Source of the DNA: Triangularia verruculosa
Taxonomy: Eukaryota; Ascomycota; Sordariomycetes; Sordariales; Podosporaceae
Reading direction: 5' to 3'
Assembly (NCBI GenBank): GCA_033296885.1
Contig: MU863888.1
Coordinates: 186,001 to 250,000, forward strand
DNA length: 64,000 bases
Shown here: positions 24,897 through 36,121 of the stretch, piece by piece
Layout of the letters: each line of letters opens with the position of its first letter
How positions within the stretch are numbered: position 1 is the stretch's first letter
The notes under the pieces: model-generated
The model's database searches: none
Seen by the model: only the letters and a program-made list of their open reading frames with translations
Told to the model about the DNA's origin: nothing
Position numbers and translations under genes: made by a program

Positions 24897-26548
24897 ATGT
24901 CTGGCTGGTTCTCGTCTGCTCCGTCTTCGGCGGCGACACCTGCCGATGCCAACGCCGCCGAGGACCATGCGAGCGATGGATCGAAACTCAAAACCTTCAT
25001 TGGGATCTTGAAAAAGTGAGTATCAGGAGTACCTACTCTGGTCCTGGGACGCTCTGGTCGAAGCAAGTGCTCAACATGTTTCAAGACCGGCGGTGGACCT
25101 CAGACGTGACCCTTTGGCTCACATTATACCTTCAACAGGTTCATCGGAGTGTCTGATCTCGCATCCGTACGATTCTCGCTGCCCTCCCAGCTTCTCGAGC
25201 CTACACCGAACCTAGAATACTGGAACTACCTTGACTCTCCAAGTGCTTTCGCTGCGATTGGAACAGCCGACGACCCCGTGGATCGCATGCTCGAGGTTCT
25301 GCGGTTCTGGTTCACCAAGGACTTGAAATATGCCAAGGGAAAGCCGTGCAAGCCTTACAACTCTTGCTTGGGCGAGTTCTTCCGGGTAGGTTCAGGATCA
25401 GCAACGGTTGAGCGAGGATGCTTGCTGACAGGATGTTAGTGTAACTGGGAAACTGAGGACAATGCCCCAAGGATCGATACTTCGGCGTTCAGAGGGAGTC
25501 CGCCTGGAAGCAGCGGCTCAAGTATGAAGTCTGCCAAGTCTACCATCCCAGCAGGCCTTGGCTCAAATGACCCCCGCGCAGCTTCCACTGTATCAGTCAC
25601 TCAGTCGGCAGCCAACCCCACGAAGCCAGTGAGGATTTCGTACTTGACGGAGCAGACCTCTCACCACCCCCCAGTCAGCGCTTTCTACATCGATTGCCCT
25701 GAAAAGGGCCTCCACGCCAAGGGCTTCGACCAGATCACGGCCAAGTTCACTGGCACTTCGATCAAGGTTATGCCTGGCGAGCACAACTTGGGCATCTTCA
25801 TTACGGTAGACCGTCGGGACCATGAGACATACCAGCTTACCCACCCGGCTGCTCATCTGGGCGGCATCCTCACGGGCGCTTTGAGCGTGAGCGTTGGCGA
25901 CATGTGCTACATTACATGCCCCGAGACTAAGCTCAAGGCTATCCTCAGATATTACAATGACGGCTGGCTTGGCAGGACCACTAACAAGATGGAGGGGATC
26001 ATTTTCCGCTATGATCCTGGGAACGACAACAAGACCCAAATCAAGGATGTACCAGTGGAAGATATCGTCGTTCGCCTTGGAGGCGCCTGGAAAGAAAAGA
26101 TTGTATTCACGGTTGGAAACAAGCCTTTGGTGAGTATCTAGCTTGCTGGTATCTAACCTTCCTAAGCAAGTTTGTACTAATATGCCTGCAGGACTCCCAT
26201 CCACCAGAAAAGCAGATTACCATCATCGACATCGCCCCATTGAGTGTTGCGCCAAAGGTTCTCCCGCCCGTTGAGAAGCAACTTCCCAACGAGTCGCTTC
26301 AACTCTGGGGTGAGGTCACCAAGGCCATCCTTTCCAAGCAGTTCGGCAAGGCTACCACAGTCAAGCAAGAACTTGAGGAAGCCCAGAGAGAAAAGGCTCG
26401 CGAACGTGAGAGGAAAGGGGAGACATGGACTCCGGTCTTCTTTGAGCAGGCTACCGATAAGGCCGGCAAGCCTTCACTGACAGAGAAGGGGAGAGAAGTG
26501 CTCAAGCGGCTCCAAGCTGGTAACTGGGATATGGATGGCATTCTTTAA
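24897..26548 (+). CDS. Oxysterol-binding protein, Osh6/Osh7-like lipid transfer protein
   Basis: Four exons (24897-25015, 25139-25385, 25440-26129, 26192-26548) give 470 residues. The ORD signature EQTSHHPPVSAFY is at about 193-205. Other motifs are FIGVSDLASVRFSLPSQLLE in the lid region, NLEYWNYLD, KPYNSCLGEFFRCNWE, TVDRRDHETYQLTHPAAHL, GDMCYITCPETKLKA and WGEVTKAILSKQFGKAT, with a C-terminal basic stretch. It is a stand-alone ORD protein. The Osh6/7 group exchanges phosphatidylserine for PI4P between ER and plasma membrane; assignment rests on motif similarity. It differs clearly from the Osh4-like protein at 2719-4095, so the two are not a recent duplicate pair. Confidence 0.92.
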
Positions 26549-27693
26549 TGATGAGGCAGGAATGAATGATACATGACAGTCAAGGGATAGATGTGGATTG
26601 GGATTATTTTCGACATGCTCGTTCATTTGCATATCTGCTCTTTCGGGTTGGCGGATGGGGTTGGGGCGTTTATACAGTGGCATGGAGAAGACAGAGGACA
26701 GATGGGGGAGATATATGGGGTCATATATATGCATACAACTCTGGGGGCGTACTGGGAACATCTACAGTAGAGCACATTGGATTTTGATCTTATACATTTA
26801 CCTGATTACGCGTCCTGGGCTGTCTGAGAGGTCTAGATGGAGTAGGTTTTCCGCATCTGTCGTACTAAACCCCAACCCTAGGTTACATCTTGGCGCCAGG
26901 CAACCACATGTGCAGCTGCGCACGGAGCGCATTGGAGCTCGTGAGGCTGACAGGCCACCTGTTATCGTTATCAGCAGTCCTAAGCCCCTTTTGCCAGTTG
27001 CTGAGGAGAGTGAGAGAGAAAAAAGGCAGCTGCAGCAAAAAGGGAGGAGAGATCCGATCACACGCGAGATTGCTCTCGAGACACAAGGGACATTTTGTTC
27101 GAGTTCTCTTCGGGATTCCAATTCAACTCGACCGACGGATATCAAACGAGAAAAAAAAAGAGAAAAAAAGATATTGGACCCTGGATTATATTATCTTTCC
27201 AAGCCCGGCACAACCCTGCCAAGCAAAGCCCGCTGCGCAATTCCAAGAAAGCCAAACGGGCTGGTGGTTCAGTTCGTCCCAGAGTTTCCCCGACCGCAAG
27301 ACACGCGCGGAAACGACCGCTCGCTTGCTTCCATTGACCAGCCGACGACCACCGAAGACGACGAGACATTGATCTCTACGAATTCGACTGATAATCCGTC
27401 TTTTCCTCTTGAAAGGAGAGACTTATTGTGGTAGCTACGAACCCCCCGAGTTACCAATCAGCACCGACCAATCCAAATCGCGAATTTCACTCTCAACCTT
27501 GCCTTTACCTATCGGTCTAGCCGTACGGATAGCCCCCCCATTAAATCAATTTACCTATCCACCGCCCCCAAAGCGAGAACACGAGCGATCGAATTTATTC
27601 TCCCACTCCCACCAAGACATCGCGATACAGAGCCACGACCCAGCGAGCGATCTTGATAACCGCAACAATCATTCTGCCTAACAACAAATCAAA
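26549..27693. other. Intergenic: 3' end of Osh6-like gene and promoter/5' UTR of VPS74
   Basis: About 1.1 kb without a supported gene. The second half is rich in pyrimidines and short A-runs, as expected for a leader just upstream of the VPS74 start. No TATA box was identified. Confidence 0.5.
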
Positions 27694-28945
27694 ATGTCAA
27701 CCACATCAGGCCTAACGCGCCGAAGAGGCGGCCCCCCCGCCGGCGGTACCGGCACCGGCGGCGCATCCACCCCGACAGAAGACAGCGGCCGTAACTCGTC
27801 TGGCGGTCCAGAAACATCTTACGAGTCTGGGGAGAACGGTCACCGCATCGCTTACGACCCTCGTGACATCTCGGAGAGCGCCGAGAGGTCGAAACAGCCA
27901 AAGTTGACGCTGATGGAGGAGGTGCTGTTGCTGGGGTTGAAGGACAAGCAGGTTTGTTACACACACACCCCGTCTCTCCCCATTGGTATTGACAGCAAAC
28001 CGTAGGGCTATCTGTCCTTCTGGAACGACAACATCTCGTACGCCCTCCGCGGCTGCATCGTCCTCGAGCTCGCCCTCCGCGGCCGAATCGCCATGCAAAA
28101 GACGCCTTCCCGGAGAAACTTTCCGCTGCCGGACAGGGTGATCGAGGTGGTGGACGATACGCTGACCGGGGAGGTGCTGCTGGACGAGGCGCTGAAGATG
28201 ATGAAGAGTAGTGAGAAGATGAGCGTGAGCAGCTGGATTGATCTCATGTCTGGTATGTCGTCCCTCCACGTCCCCTTTACATATCACCGCCGCCTTGTCA
28301 CAGGATAACTCACCAACCCTCTGCGCCGTCTAGGTGAAACATGGAACCTAATGAAAATCGGCTACCAACTCAAACAAGTCCGCGAGCGCCTCGCCAAAGG
28401 CCTCGTCGACAAGGGCATCCTCCGCACCGAAAAGCGCAACTTTTTGCTATTCGACATGGCGACCCACCCCGTCGTGGACGGGGGCGCCAAGGAGGAGATC
28501 CGCCGCAGAGTCCGCAACGTATTAACCCAGAGGACAGTGGTGCTGAACAACAGCCAATGGCTGCCAGAGGGGCTCGAGTTCAGGTACATCAGGACGGTGG
28601 CGATGGTGTGCGCGGCGTACGCGGCGAACGTGCTTGAGAATGCGCTGAGCACGCTGGGGCACGAGGCGAGGGAGAAGGCTTTCAACCAGACGGATGAGTT
28701 GCTGGCGGAGTATTCTCAGTGGCCGTTTGGGAGGGGGGCGGTGAGGAATGATATTGGGGAGAATTTACCGCAGGTTATCACGGAGGTGAGTTGAAAAACC
28801 GACGACAATAAATTGAGAAGTGGGGAGGGTTTTTTTGCTGACAGAGTGAAAATAGGAGGTAAATAAGGCCAAGGAGAAGGAACTGCAGCTCGAGGTTGTG
28901 GCGGCTTGTTTGTGCGTGTTTACGAGGTTGGATTCGCTGCTTTAA
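27694..28945 (+). CDS. vps74: Vps74/GOLPH3-family Golgi PI4P-binding protein
   Basis: Four exons (27694-27951, 28006-28252, 28334-28785, 28856-28945) give 348 residues. The GPP34 domain starts with LTLMEEVLLLGLKDKQGYLS and continues through RGCIVLELALRGRI, DRVIEVVDDTLTGEVLLDEA, SWIDLMSGETWNLMKIGYQL, RTEKRNFLLFDMATHPV, and ends with LQLEVVAACLCVFTRLDSLL. The family binds PI4P on Golgi membranes and retains glycosyltransferases by linking their tails to COPI. A Gly/Ser/Thr-rich disordered N-terminus of about 70 residues is typical of fungal members. The last exon of 30 codons was placed by its conserved C-terminus. Confidence 0.95.
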
Positions 28946-30082
28946 GTTGGTTTGAGGAGGAGGGATTTTGAAAGGGGGTGGGGGGGGGGGGACTTTGACT
29001 TGATGATTTGCCCCTGGACGACGAGACAAAGTCTTTGTCCTGCATGCTTCTGATTTTACCCGATACCTAACTACGAGAAACAAAAAGAGACAGCCGACTT
29101 TTTTTTTTCGTTCACGATGGCTACCGGATTGGGGGGGGACTTGGGATCTGGAAAGGAGGGTGGGAAGGGCTTTACAGAAAACAGGTCTGATGGCTAGCTA
29201 CCTAGGGCGAGAGGGGGTGGTGGTAAGTGTCGTAGTTCCCGGGATTCAAAGATGAGTGGAGGGTGAAATGGAATAAGTAATGTAACTTCAGGGAAGGGGG
29301 GAAGGCGGACAGACAGACAGATGGGGAACAGGGCAGCAGGGCAGGGCAGGGAAGCGGTTTTAGAATCTTTGTTGCTTATGCCTAAGGCTTGCCGATCGAG
29401 GAGGGGGGGTGTTATACCATGTTTACTTTTTTGTTCTTTTTTTTTTTCTTATTTGAAAGCTTTTAAGTTTTATTATTCTGGTTGTTGTTTTTTTCATGCC
29501 TTGTTGATATGTTCTGTTTGCGTATGCTGGACGAAAATGGGAAATGAACATGGTTTTCGGAGGTTCGGTTTGATTAAGGGTGGGAATGGCTTATGTTTCG
29601 CCGAAGGGGATGGGGAGGGGGAAAGAGGGAGGTAGGGAAGCAAAAATGGAGTTCTTTTTTACATGATTTTGTTTAACAAGGATGTTCCGCTTATTTTACA
29701 GCCATATTTTGGGGCTTGATGATATGAGGATTTCAATGTAGGAAAGATGATGAAATAATTCTCTTTTTCCTTTGCCTGTTCCATGTCCTTAAAGGACTGA
29801 ATAAACGCCAGTTAACCAACCAACATACCCATTCTCTCTTCTTTCTTTTGCATATTGCCTGCTCAGATTTTGTTATCGTCCATCAAACAAAAGGCAGCAA
29901 AGACTTCATATATATACATACAGCACAAACAGTCCACCCAACAACCCAAGCGCCAAAAACACCCCGAAAACCAATTACCTCCTCTTCCAAAAAAAGAGAC
30001 TTCCCAACACATAAGCATCAAGAAAAAAACAAAAAATTCGCTTCTGCGTTTAATGCTGTGCTTTATCAAACAAAACCACCCT
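28946..30082. other. Intergenic between convergent VPS74 and RRP14
   Basis: About 1.1 kb between two stop codons, presumably both 3' UTRs. A long G-run sits at about 28976-28991 and T-runs at 29101-29109 and 29437-29449. No gene is supported. Confidence 0.5.
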
Positions 30083-31781
30083 TTACTTCCCCTCAAACCC
30101 CGGCCTCCCCCCTCCCTTTTTCTTCGTCTGCACCCCCTTATTCTTCTTCCCCTTGCTCCCCTTCCCTCTCCTATTCGCCATCTTCTCATCCTTCCTCTTC
30201 TGCAGATTCTCCTCCCTCTTCTTCTGCCTCTCATAAATCGCCTTCTGCACACCCTCCTTCCTCTCCTTCCACTCCTTCTCGCTCTTCTTCTTCCCCTTCT
30301 CCTTCCTCTTAATCGCCTTCTTCAGTAGCGCCTCGCTGTCCACCACTTTCTCCCCCTCTGCCCTCTTCCTCGCCGCCAGCCACGCCTCCTGCTCAATCAC
30401 CTGCTTCTGCTTTTCTTCTGGTAAATTCGCGATCCTCTTCTTTTGGTTTTCGAGTTTCAACAACGCCGTCTTTGGGTCCGACGGCCCCTTCTTCTTGGCG
30501 GACCCAGGAGTCTTTTCGTAGGCCGCGTCGTGGGAGAGCTGCGTGCCGTCCGAGAAGGCGAGGCGGCCAAACGCAAAGTTTGTTTCTACCGGTGCTTCGT
30601 CTTGGAGGAAGGACGACAGAGCGGGCGAGTCACGCGCCGAGGCGAGGGCGGCTTCCCTCTTCTTTTCTTCTTCGATCTTGGCCTGTTTCCGCATTTCGCT
30701 CTTGCGCTCCTTGCGCTTGAGCGCCAGTTTCCTCCGGGCTTCGAGCAGGTCCTCCTTGTTCTTGATGATGTTCCCTTCCGAGTCGGCCGCCTTGCGCGCA
30801 ATCTTCATGCTGAGGATCTTGGCGGCGATCTTCTCCTTGATTTTCGCCGCGTCGCTGGCGCTGACTGGGGTCTTGAGGTGCTTGGGCCTTTCGGATGGTG
30901 GGACGGCGGAGGAGATGGAGGTGGTGCTGCTGGCGGCTACCGAGTCGGTCTTCGCTACGTCCGAGGCGGGGGTATCTCTTGTTGACTCTGAGGCGTTGTC
31001 GTCCTCTTTTGTGACCAGGCCAGAGACGTCGATGGGGACCATTTCGTCATCTTCGCGATCGCTGTCGGGGGCTTCGGTGGACTCCTGCACAGCTGGCTCC
31101 TCGTCATTTTTGGTGGAAGGCTTGCTCGGTGTGGTGGCGGCTTCCATCTTTAACCTCTTGGCCTCCTCCTTCTTTTGCTTCTTCGCCGACTTCTTGGACT
31201 CCTTCGTAGATGCTGCCTTGCTGGGGGTTTGCTCGACGGCTGGCTCCTCGGCGACCTTTTGCTTCTTGACAGGCGACTCCTCCTCGGCGGGTGTGTCCTT
31301 CCTCTTCAATCCCTCCAGCGGCTTCTCCTTTTCGATCCCTTCAATCTCAAAGTCATCGTCGTCGTTGGAATCGTTGCTGTCGTCCTCGGCCTCGAGCTCT
31401 TTTGCCTTTCGCTTGTTGCGTGCCCTCTCTTCCATGATATCCTTCGCATTCCGGTGACGCTCGCTGTCCGGATCCAGCTTGTTTCTCTTGGCGGCCCTAG
31501 CTTCCTCCTTGGTTTGCTTTTTTCTCTTCCACTGGTCCTGATTGCGCCGGAAAAACACAGGTCAGCTATGTTCAGGGTCGCAAGGGAGATGAAATGCAGC
31601 CACATACTTGGGTATCATCGTCGCCATAGTACAGCGGCCCGGGAATGAGCGACAGCAAGCTATTGAATGCTTGTGAGTTGTCGCGGAGACGCTCCTAGAG
31701 AGTCATGGTGGTGGTTAGCGTTTCGCGGCTTGGCCTGGATAAGTCGTGGCCATGTCTGCCTACCTGCAATTCGTCCGCCAT
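30083..31781 (-). CDS. rrp14: Rrp14/SURF6-family nucleolar ribosome-biogenesis protein
   Basis: Three exons (31781-31764, 31694-31608, 31537-30083) give 519 residues. The first exon codes only MADELQ; the second encodes ERLRDNSQAFNSLLSLIPG, matching the conserved N-terminus of this family. The middle is Lys/Glu-rich and disordered. The SURF6 domain occupies the C-terminal half, with ARRKLALKRKERKSEMRKQA, TNFAFGRLAF, KTALLKLENQKKRIANLPEE and AWLAARKRAEGEKV, and a very basic tail for nucleolar targeting. Rrp14 takes part in pre-rRNA processing for both subunits and in cell polarity in yeast. It is convergent with VPS74 and tandem with EXO1. Confidence 0.92.
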
Positions 31782-32447
31782 CTTTGCGCTGTGTATCTCC
31801 AGTGCTTCTTGCTTGAAATCCCAGCTGGTGAACTGTCCGGGGGCAGTCGCTGTTGCAAAGGCGGCTCGTGGAAAAAAATGGGTTGAGGTGGGCAATCTGG
31901 GCATGATTTTTATCACCGTTGATTTTTTTGGGCCAAGGTGGAGTTCCCGTCCCGACCCCCCACATTTCGTGCACATGTTCTGCCGGGCGGTGAATATTTT
32001 GTCTTGGCAGGACATGAGAAGACATCCGATTGTTTATCATCTTCTCATCTTCAGTATGCTTCACTCAATGTCACGTCACACGGTACCTCGAGCTGTTTCA
32101 ACCTTCATTTTGATGTTCATCTATCTCTTACACTTTCACCACAGCACCCCGCCCCCAGAAACAAAAAGAAAGTATAAAAACGCCATACATGTATGTGTAT
32201 GCTAATGCTGCCTGCCTAACAAACGCCTTTTACCTATAGTCTTTAACCTTGTTTAGAAAATACTTTACTTTGTCCCCTCGAAAACTCCTGGCCAATGATT
32301 GATTCCTCCTCTTGGTGTCGTAACAGATCAAACCTCCATGCTTTGTTTTGGCCCAGAACCTTGTTGCTTCCCCTGAAATAAAAATCGAGAGACGGAATGC
32401 CCCCAAACGCCAGCGCTATGCACTGATTTCTTCATAACTCATACAGT
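31782..32447. other. Intergenic between EXO1 3' end and RRP14 promoter
   Basis: About 670 bp between two leftward genes. It should hold the RRP14 promoter and the EXO1 terminator. No further feature was identified. Confidence 0.45.
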
Positions 32448-34694
32448 TCATGTGTACTTGAACCGCGACAAATCGACACCTTTGTTGACAACCTGAGGAA
32501 GCTCGCCCACCACCTTCTCATCCTCCTGCTCGAGCTCCCCATCACTAGAGGGCAAAATCAAATCTTCGCTTCCAACGGGCTGGCTGAGGGCCTCAATCTC
32601 CGCCAAGTCCACACGAGGCAGAGGAACGGAGGCGGGATTGACCGCAAGAGAGCTCGACCTTCTGGAAAAGCTCGAGAATCTGGTGACCTGGGGAATCGAA
32701 GAAGAGACAGCGCGGGGCTTCCCACGCTGCAAGGCTTGAAAACCCAAACGCTGAAGAGGGGTCAGAACAGGGGTCTGAGAGTTGCTGGGAGAGCTTCCCT
32801 CCGAGCTGGAGGGTGTGTTCATGACACCAGAAGACCTATTCATGATGTTGGAAGGCTTATTCATCATTGTAGAAGGCGTACCCATGATAGTGGCGGGTGT
32901 GCTCATAGCAGTGGAAGGCGTGCTCGAGGCAGGAGAAGGCAAGCCGTGAACAAATCGGGTGTTAGGAAACACGGGAGGCAACTCCATCTCTTGATCGCAT
33001 AGGTCGCGGAACACGTCCTCGACGGAATCGTCAGACCGAATAAGGTCGGTCACCTCCTTGGTGGCCTCAGCCCTCTGGGTGGAAGAGAAGAACTTGCTCC
33101 GGACCGGTGTGTTGTTGTCCTGTGTCAATGTAGGCAGGTCGTCATCGCACAAGCGGGCTTTCTTGGGAGGTCTTGTGGCCGATGTGGACGGACCAGCATC
33201 CGACGGGCCGGAGTCTTGGAAGATTTCGGCGGGTCCGGTAGTCCTGCGACGATTCGAGGCCTGAGTCTCAAATGTGGCCAGCAGGTTCGAGACTGGCTCG
33301 CTTCTGCGGCGGCGCTCGCCGCCAAGAGCGGCTTCGAGATTGACATAGCGACGTGGACGAGTCGGCTCCTCCACACCTTCAATGTAGGGACGCGGAAGAG
33401 GGAAGACAATCGGACGAGGGGAGCCGTTGGGCGCCAACTGGCTGTTATTGTTGAAACAATTGGCATCCATCTCTCCCAAAGGGATCCGTCTGTGCTTTGC
33501 GAAGTACTCATTGATCGGTTTGCCAGGCGGCTTGCCAGGGTTCCTAGTTGGCACAGTGACCGGGGCCATAGTTTGGCTAATTCTTCTCTTGCCGGGCGAG
33601 GGAGGCGAGGTGCGGGAGGACGATGGAAGGACGATCCGCTTCTTGGTGATGGGATTGACATCTCCAGCAGCGATGGCCCGGGCCAGTTCAGTCTCGACTG
33701 GGGCGCCGATAAAGGGCATCTCCTCGACATTGAGCGCGGGGCCGGGCTCAGTAAAGAACACAATGTCCTTCTTCTTGGGGCAGAAAACTCTCTGGTGCAA
33801 AAAGGTGAGTTCCGCCTGCTTAAACTCTTCGAGATAGTTCTCGGGAACCTTGTGCTTGCCCTCAAACTTCAGCATCTGGATGATGCGCTCGGGAGTCTTG
33901 TGCTTGCGGATCAATCGGTAGGCTGTCTTGAGGCCGATGTTGTTAACAGCGTCCAGATAATCACAGCCGCTGAGGATGGCCATGTGGCGAAACTCGGCAT
34001 CCGTCCAGCCAGTCAGGGAGATCTCCCGAACCAAACAAAAGTCCTTTCTCTGAATCTCAATACACTGGCCGTGCTGATCCATCTTAGTCAACAAGCGCTT
34101 GGCACCGAACACCAACATGTCCGAATCCTCCGAGACGATGCCGCTGATGACGCCCTCACGCTCCAAGTAAACGAGCTGAGCATCGGCTTCGTAGGGAGCA
34201 ACGAGGTAGGGAACATCGGCTTTCTTGAGTTCCTCGATCAGGTGGCGAGCCATTTCCGGGGTGACGTCGATGGCCTTTTGGAGCTCAATATGAGCTTTGG
34301 AGGGTTTGCCTGCTTTCAAGAGCTCGAGGCCAGTTTTCAAGCTCTGCTCACGACGCTTCTCGCGGGAGTCCTCGGTCTTGGCCTTGCTGGGGAGGAAGTC
34401 GCCATCAAAAACCAGATAGGGAGTGACACCAAAATACTTGAACATTCTGACGCGGTGCATGGCGAAGTCGACATACCTTCCAAATTGTTAGTCATCTCAG
34501 CGAGGTATTGGTGAAAATATTTCGACGACTTACTTGCGAGTGGGCTTGCCCTGGGCTAGTTCAATGGCACAGGCAATGGCACCGCGATGGAGCCAGCCGT
34601 AACCATCGATACCAAAGGTCTCGCCGGCATACTTCTTGAGCTCGGTGGTGCGGTGGATTGACTTGAGGAGCGGAAACAGACCTTGGATACCCAT
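32448..34694 (-). CDS. exo1: Exonuclease 1 (XPG/FEN1 superfamily), mismatch repair and resection
   Basis: Two exons (34694-34534, 34476-32448) give 729 residues. The XPG N domain starts MGIQGLFPLLKS; catalytic acidic residues are visible at Asp30 (FGIDGYGWLH), Asp78 (LVFDGD), Glu150 and Asp152 (YEADAQ), Asp171 and Asp173 (SEDSDM) and near 226 (LSGCDYLD) in the helix-two-turn-helix region. The long disordered C-terminus carries RSKFF at about 513-517, the form of the MIP box by which Exo1 binds Mlh1. The enzyme degrades DNA 5' to 3' in mismatch repair, double-strand-break resection and meiosis. It is divergent from TMA16 across 763 bp. A heptad-repeat tract lies in the tail. Confidence 0.96.
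32811..32924 (-). repeat. In-frame 21-bp minisatellite in EXO1 tail
   Basis: Five to six degenerate 21-bp units code for a seven-residue repeat of the type STPATIM, GTPSTMM, NKPSNIM, NRSSGVM. It lies in the disordered C-terminal region, where unit number could vary without breaking the frame. Confidence 0.75.
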
Positions 34695-35457
34695 GATGGC
34701 GGTGGTTGAGTCGGCCCAGGCAGTCGGGTACAGTGGCCGAAGATGTCGAATTGTTGGTGGGGGAAACGGAAGAGAACTACAACCTCGCGGCCATGAAGTT
34801 GTGGAAAGTTTGGAGTGAACAATAATGGCCTGGTGGGAATTTAGACGCGCTTCTTCTTGCAGAAAGTGCGGGTTGTCGAGGGCCGTGACGCGTGCTAGCC
34901 CTATTGTCGAAGTTGAACAATACGAAACGGTGATGCTGAATAGAAAACGGCGGCTGCAGGGCAAAGAATGAGGCTGGATTTTCCACAATGGGAGGCTCCT
35001 TCCCCGGGACCTCACCGGCACTAAATTAAACGGTCACCGGGAGCAAGTCGCGACGCGTCGTTGGAGCAGGGACGTTGCTCCCCGCGACGGTCCACACGCC
35101 TGTCAGTCGAATGCGGGGCCCGATGCCTTCTAGAAGCCTGGGGTCTGGCCAATTGCGTCACTGGCATTGGCTATTCAAAAGCATCACGGGAAGGGGTTAT
35201 TCACTTGACGACGATAGCTGTGACTGCCCATTGTGCAAGCTCTTCCGAGGAGCAACAATGGCTGTTTACTTTGAGATTTTGACCGAGGTACATTACACTT
35301 GAACTTAATCAGGGTTAGGGATCATGCAGGCACTTAAACCTTATCGGGCATGTACCCCACCAACATCTTTTGCGCCCCATCAGAAAATTCCCTGACACTG
35401 CATTCAACAACGACAGAGTAAACATATTCCACAGCAACGCCTCACACAGCAGTCAAA
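34695..35457. promoter_or_regulatory. Bidirectional promoter region EXO1/TMA16
   Basis: 763 bp separate two start codons pointing apart. MluI-box-like ACGCGT (in GACGCGTGC near 34888 and GACGCGTCG near 35051) occurs twice; such sites bind MBF-type cell-cycle factors in fungi. Function is inferred from position. Confidence 0.4.
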
Positions 35458-36121
35458 ATGGCCAAGACGTTTGAGAAGGAGAGAAAACGCATTGCGAAGA
35501 AGAAGGGCGGCAACATCGAGGCCCTTCACGCCAACAGCAGAAACGCCAAGCGCCTTCACAAAGCCGTCATTCGTGATGACCGTCTTGAAAAGCTTGCTGC
35601 TGCTCGCAAGAAGCAAGACAAGCCTTTGAGTTCGTGACGGCCACGCCGAAATGACCTTTGTGTAGCACAACTAACTCGTCTCAGTCCGCCGCACTCGCTT
35701 CTTCTTGGAGGCCGCTCGTGAGAATGAGCTGAAACCTCTTGAGCCAGCTGCCATCCAGGCCAAGATTCAAGAGTTTGTCCAGCAGCACAATGAGGCATAC
35801 GAAGAGCTGAAGAAGACCCGCCGTGCCGGACGCCCACCCAGCACCAGAGAGGATCTGCTCAAAATGGCTATTGCGGCTCTCGAGACGGAGCACAAGAATG
35901 GCTTTTGTAAGTCCATGGCCGCCTGAGTCTGACTTTTTGACTCAGAATGAGCCGAGCTGACCGGTTCCACAGACCTCCCTGATATCGCCTCTGAGGAGAA
36001 CCTCGAGATGTTCGAGCGTTGGGACGGGTCCAACTGGGCCTTCCTCACCAATGTGTCTTGGGTCAAGATCTCGGCTGATGGAACCACCAAGCCATCGAGC
36101 TTCCCTCCCCAAGGTCTATGA
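35458..36121 (+). CDS. tma16: Translation machinery-associated protein 16 (Tma16)
   Basis: Three exons (35458-35629, 35685-35906, 35973-36121) give 180 residues. The N-terminus is strongly basic (MAKTFEKERKRIAKKKGG), then HANSRNAKRLHKAVIRDDRL, RRTRFFLEAA, a helical region with IQEFVQQHNEAYEELKKTRR and RPPSTREDLL, and a C-terminal domain with YLPDIASEENLEMFERWDG and NWAFLTNVSWVKI. The family binds pre-60S ribosomal particles. The first donor is GTTCGT, less common but matching GTNNGT, and phase and conservation support it. Confidence 0.93.

Noticed and set aside
30543..31457. 304-codon plus-strand Ser-rich frame
   Set aside because: Antisense shadow of RRP14.
33216..34514. 432-codon plus-strand frame
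   Set aside because: It is antisense to EXO1, whose catalytic motifs and splice junction are clear.
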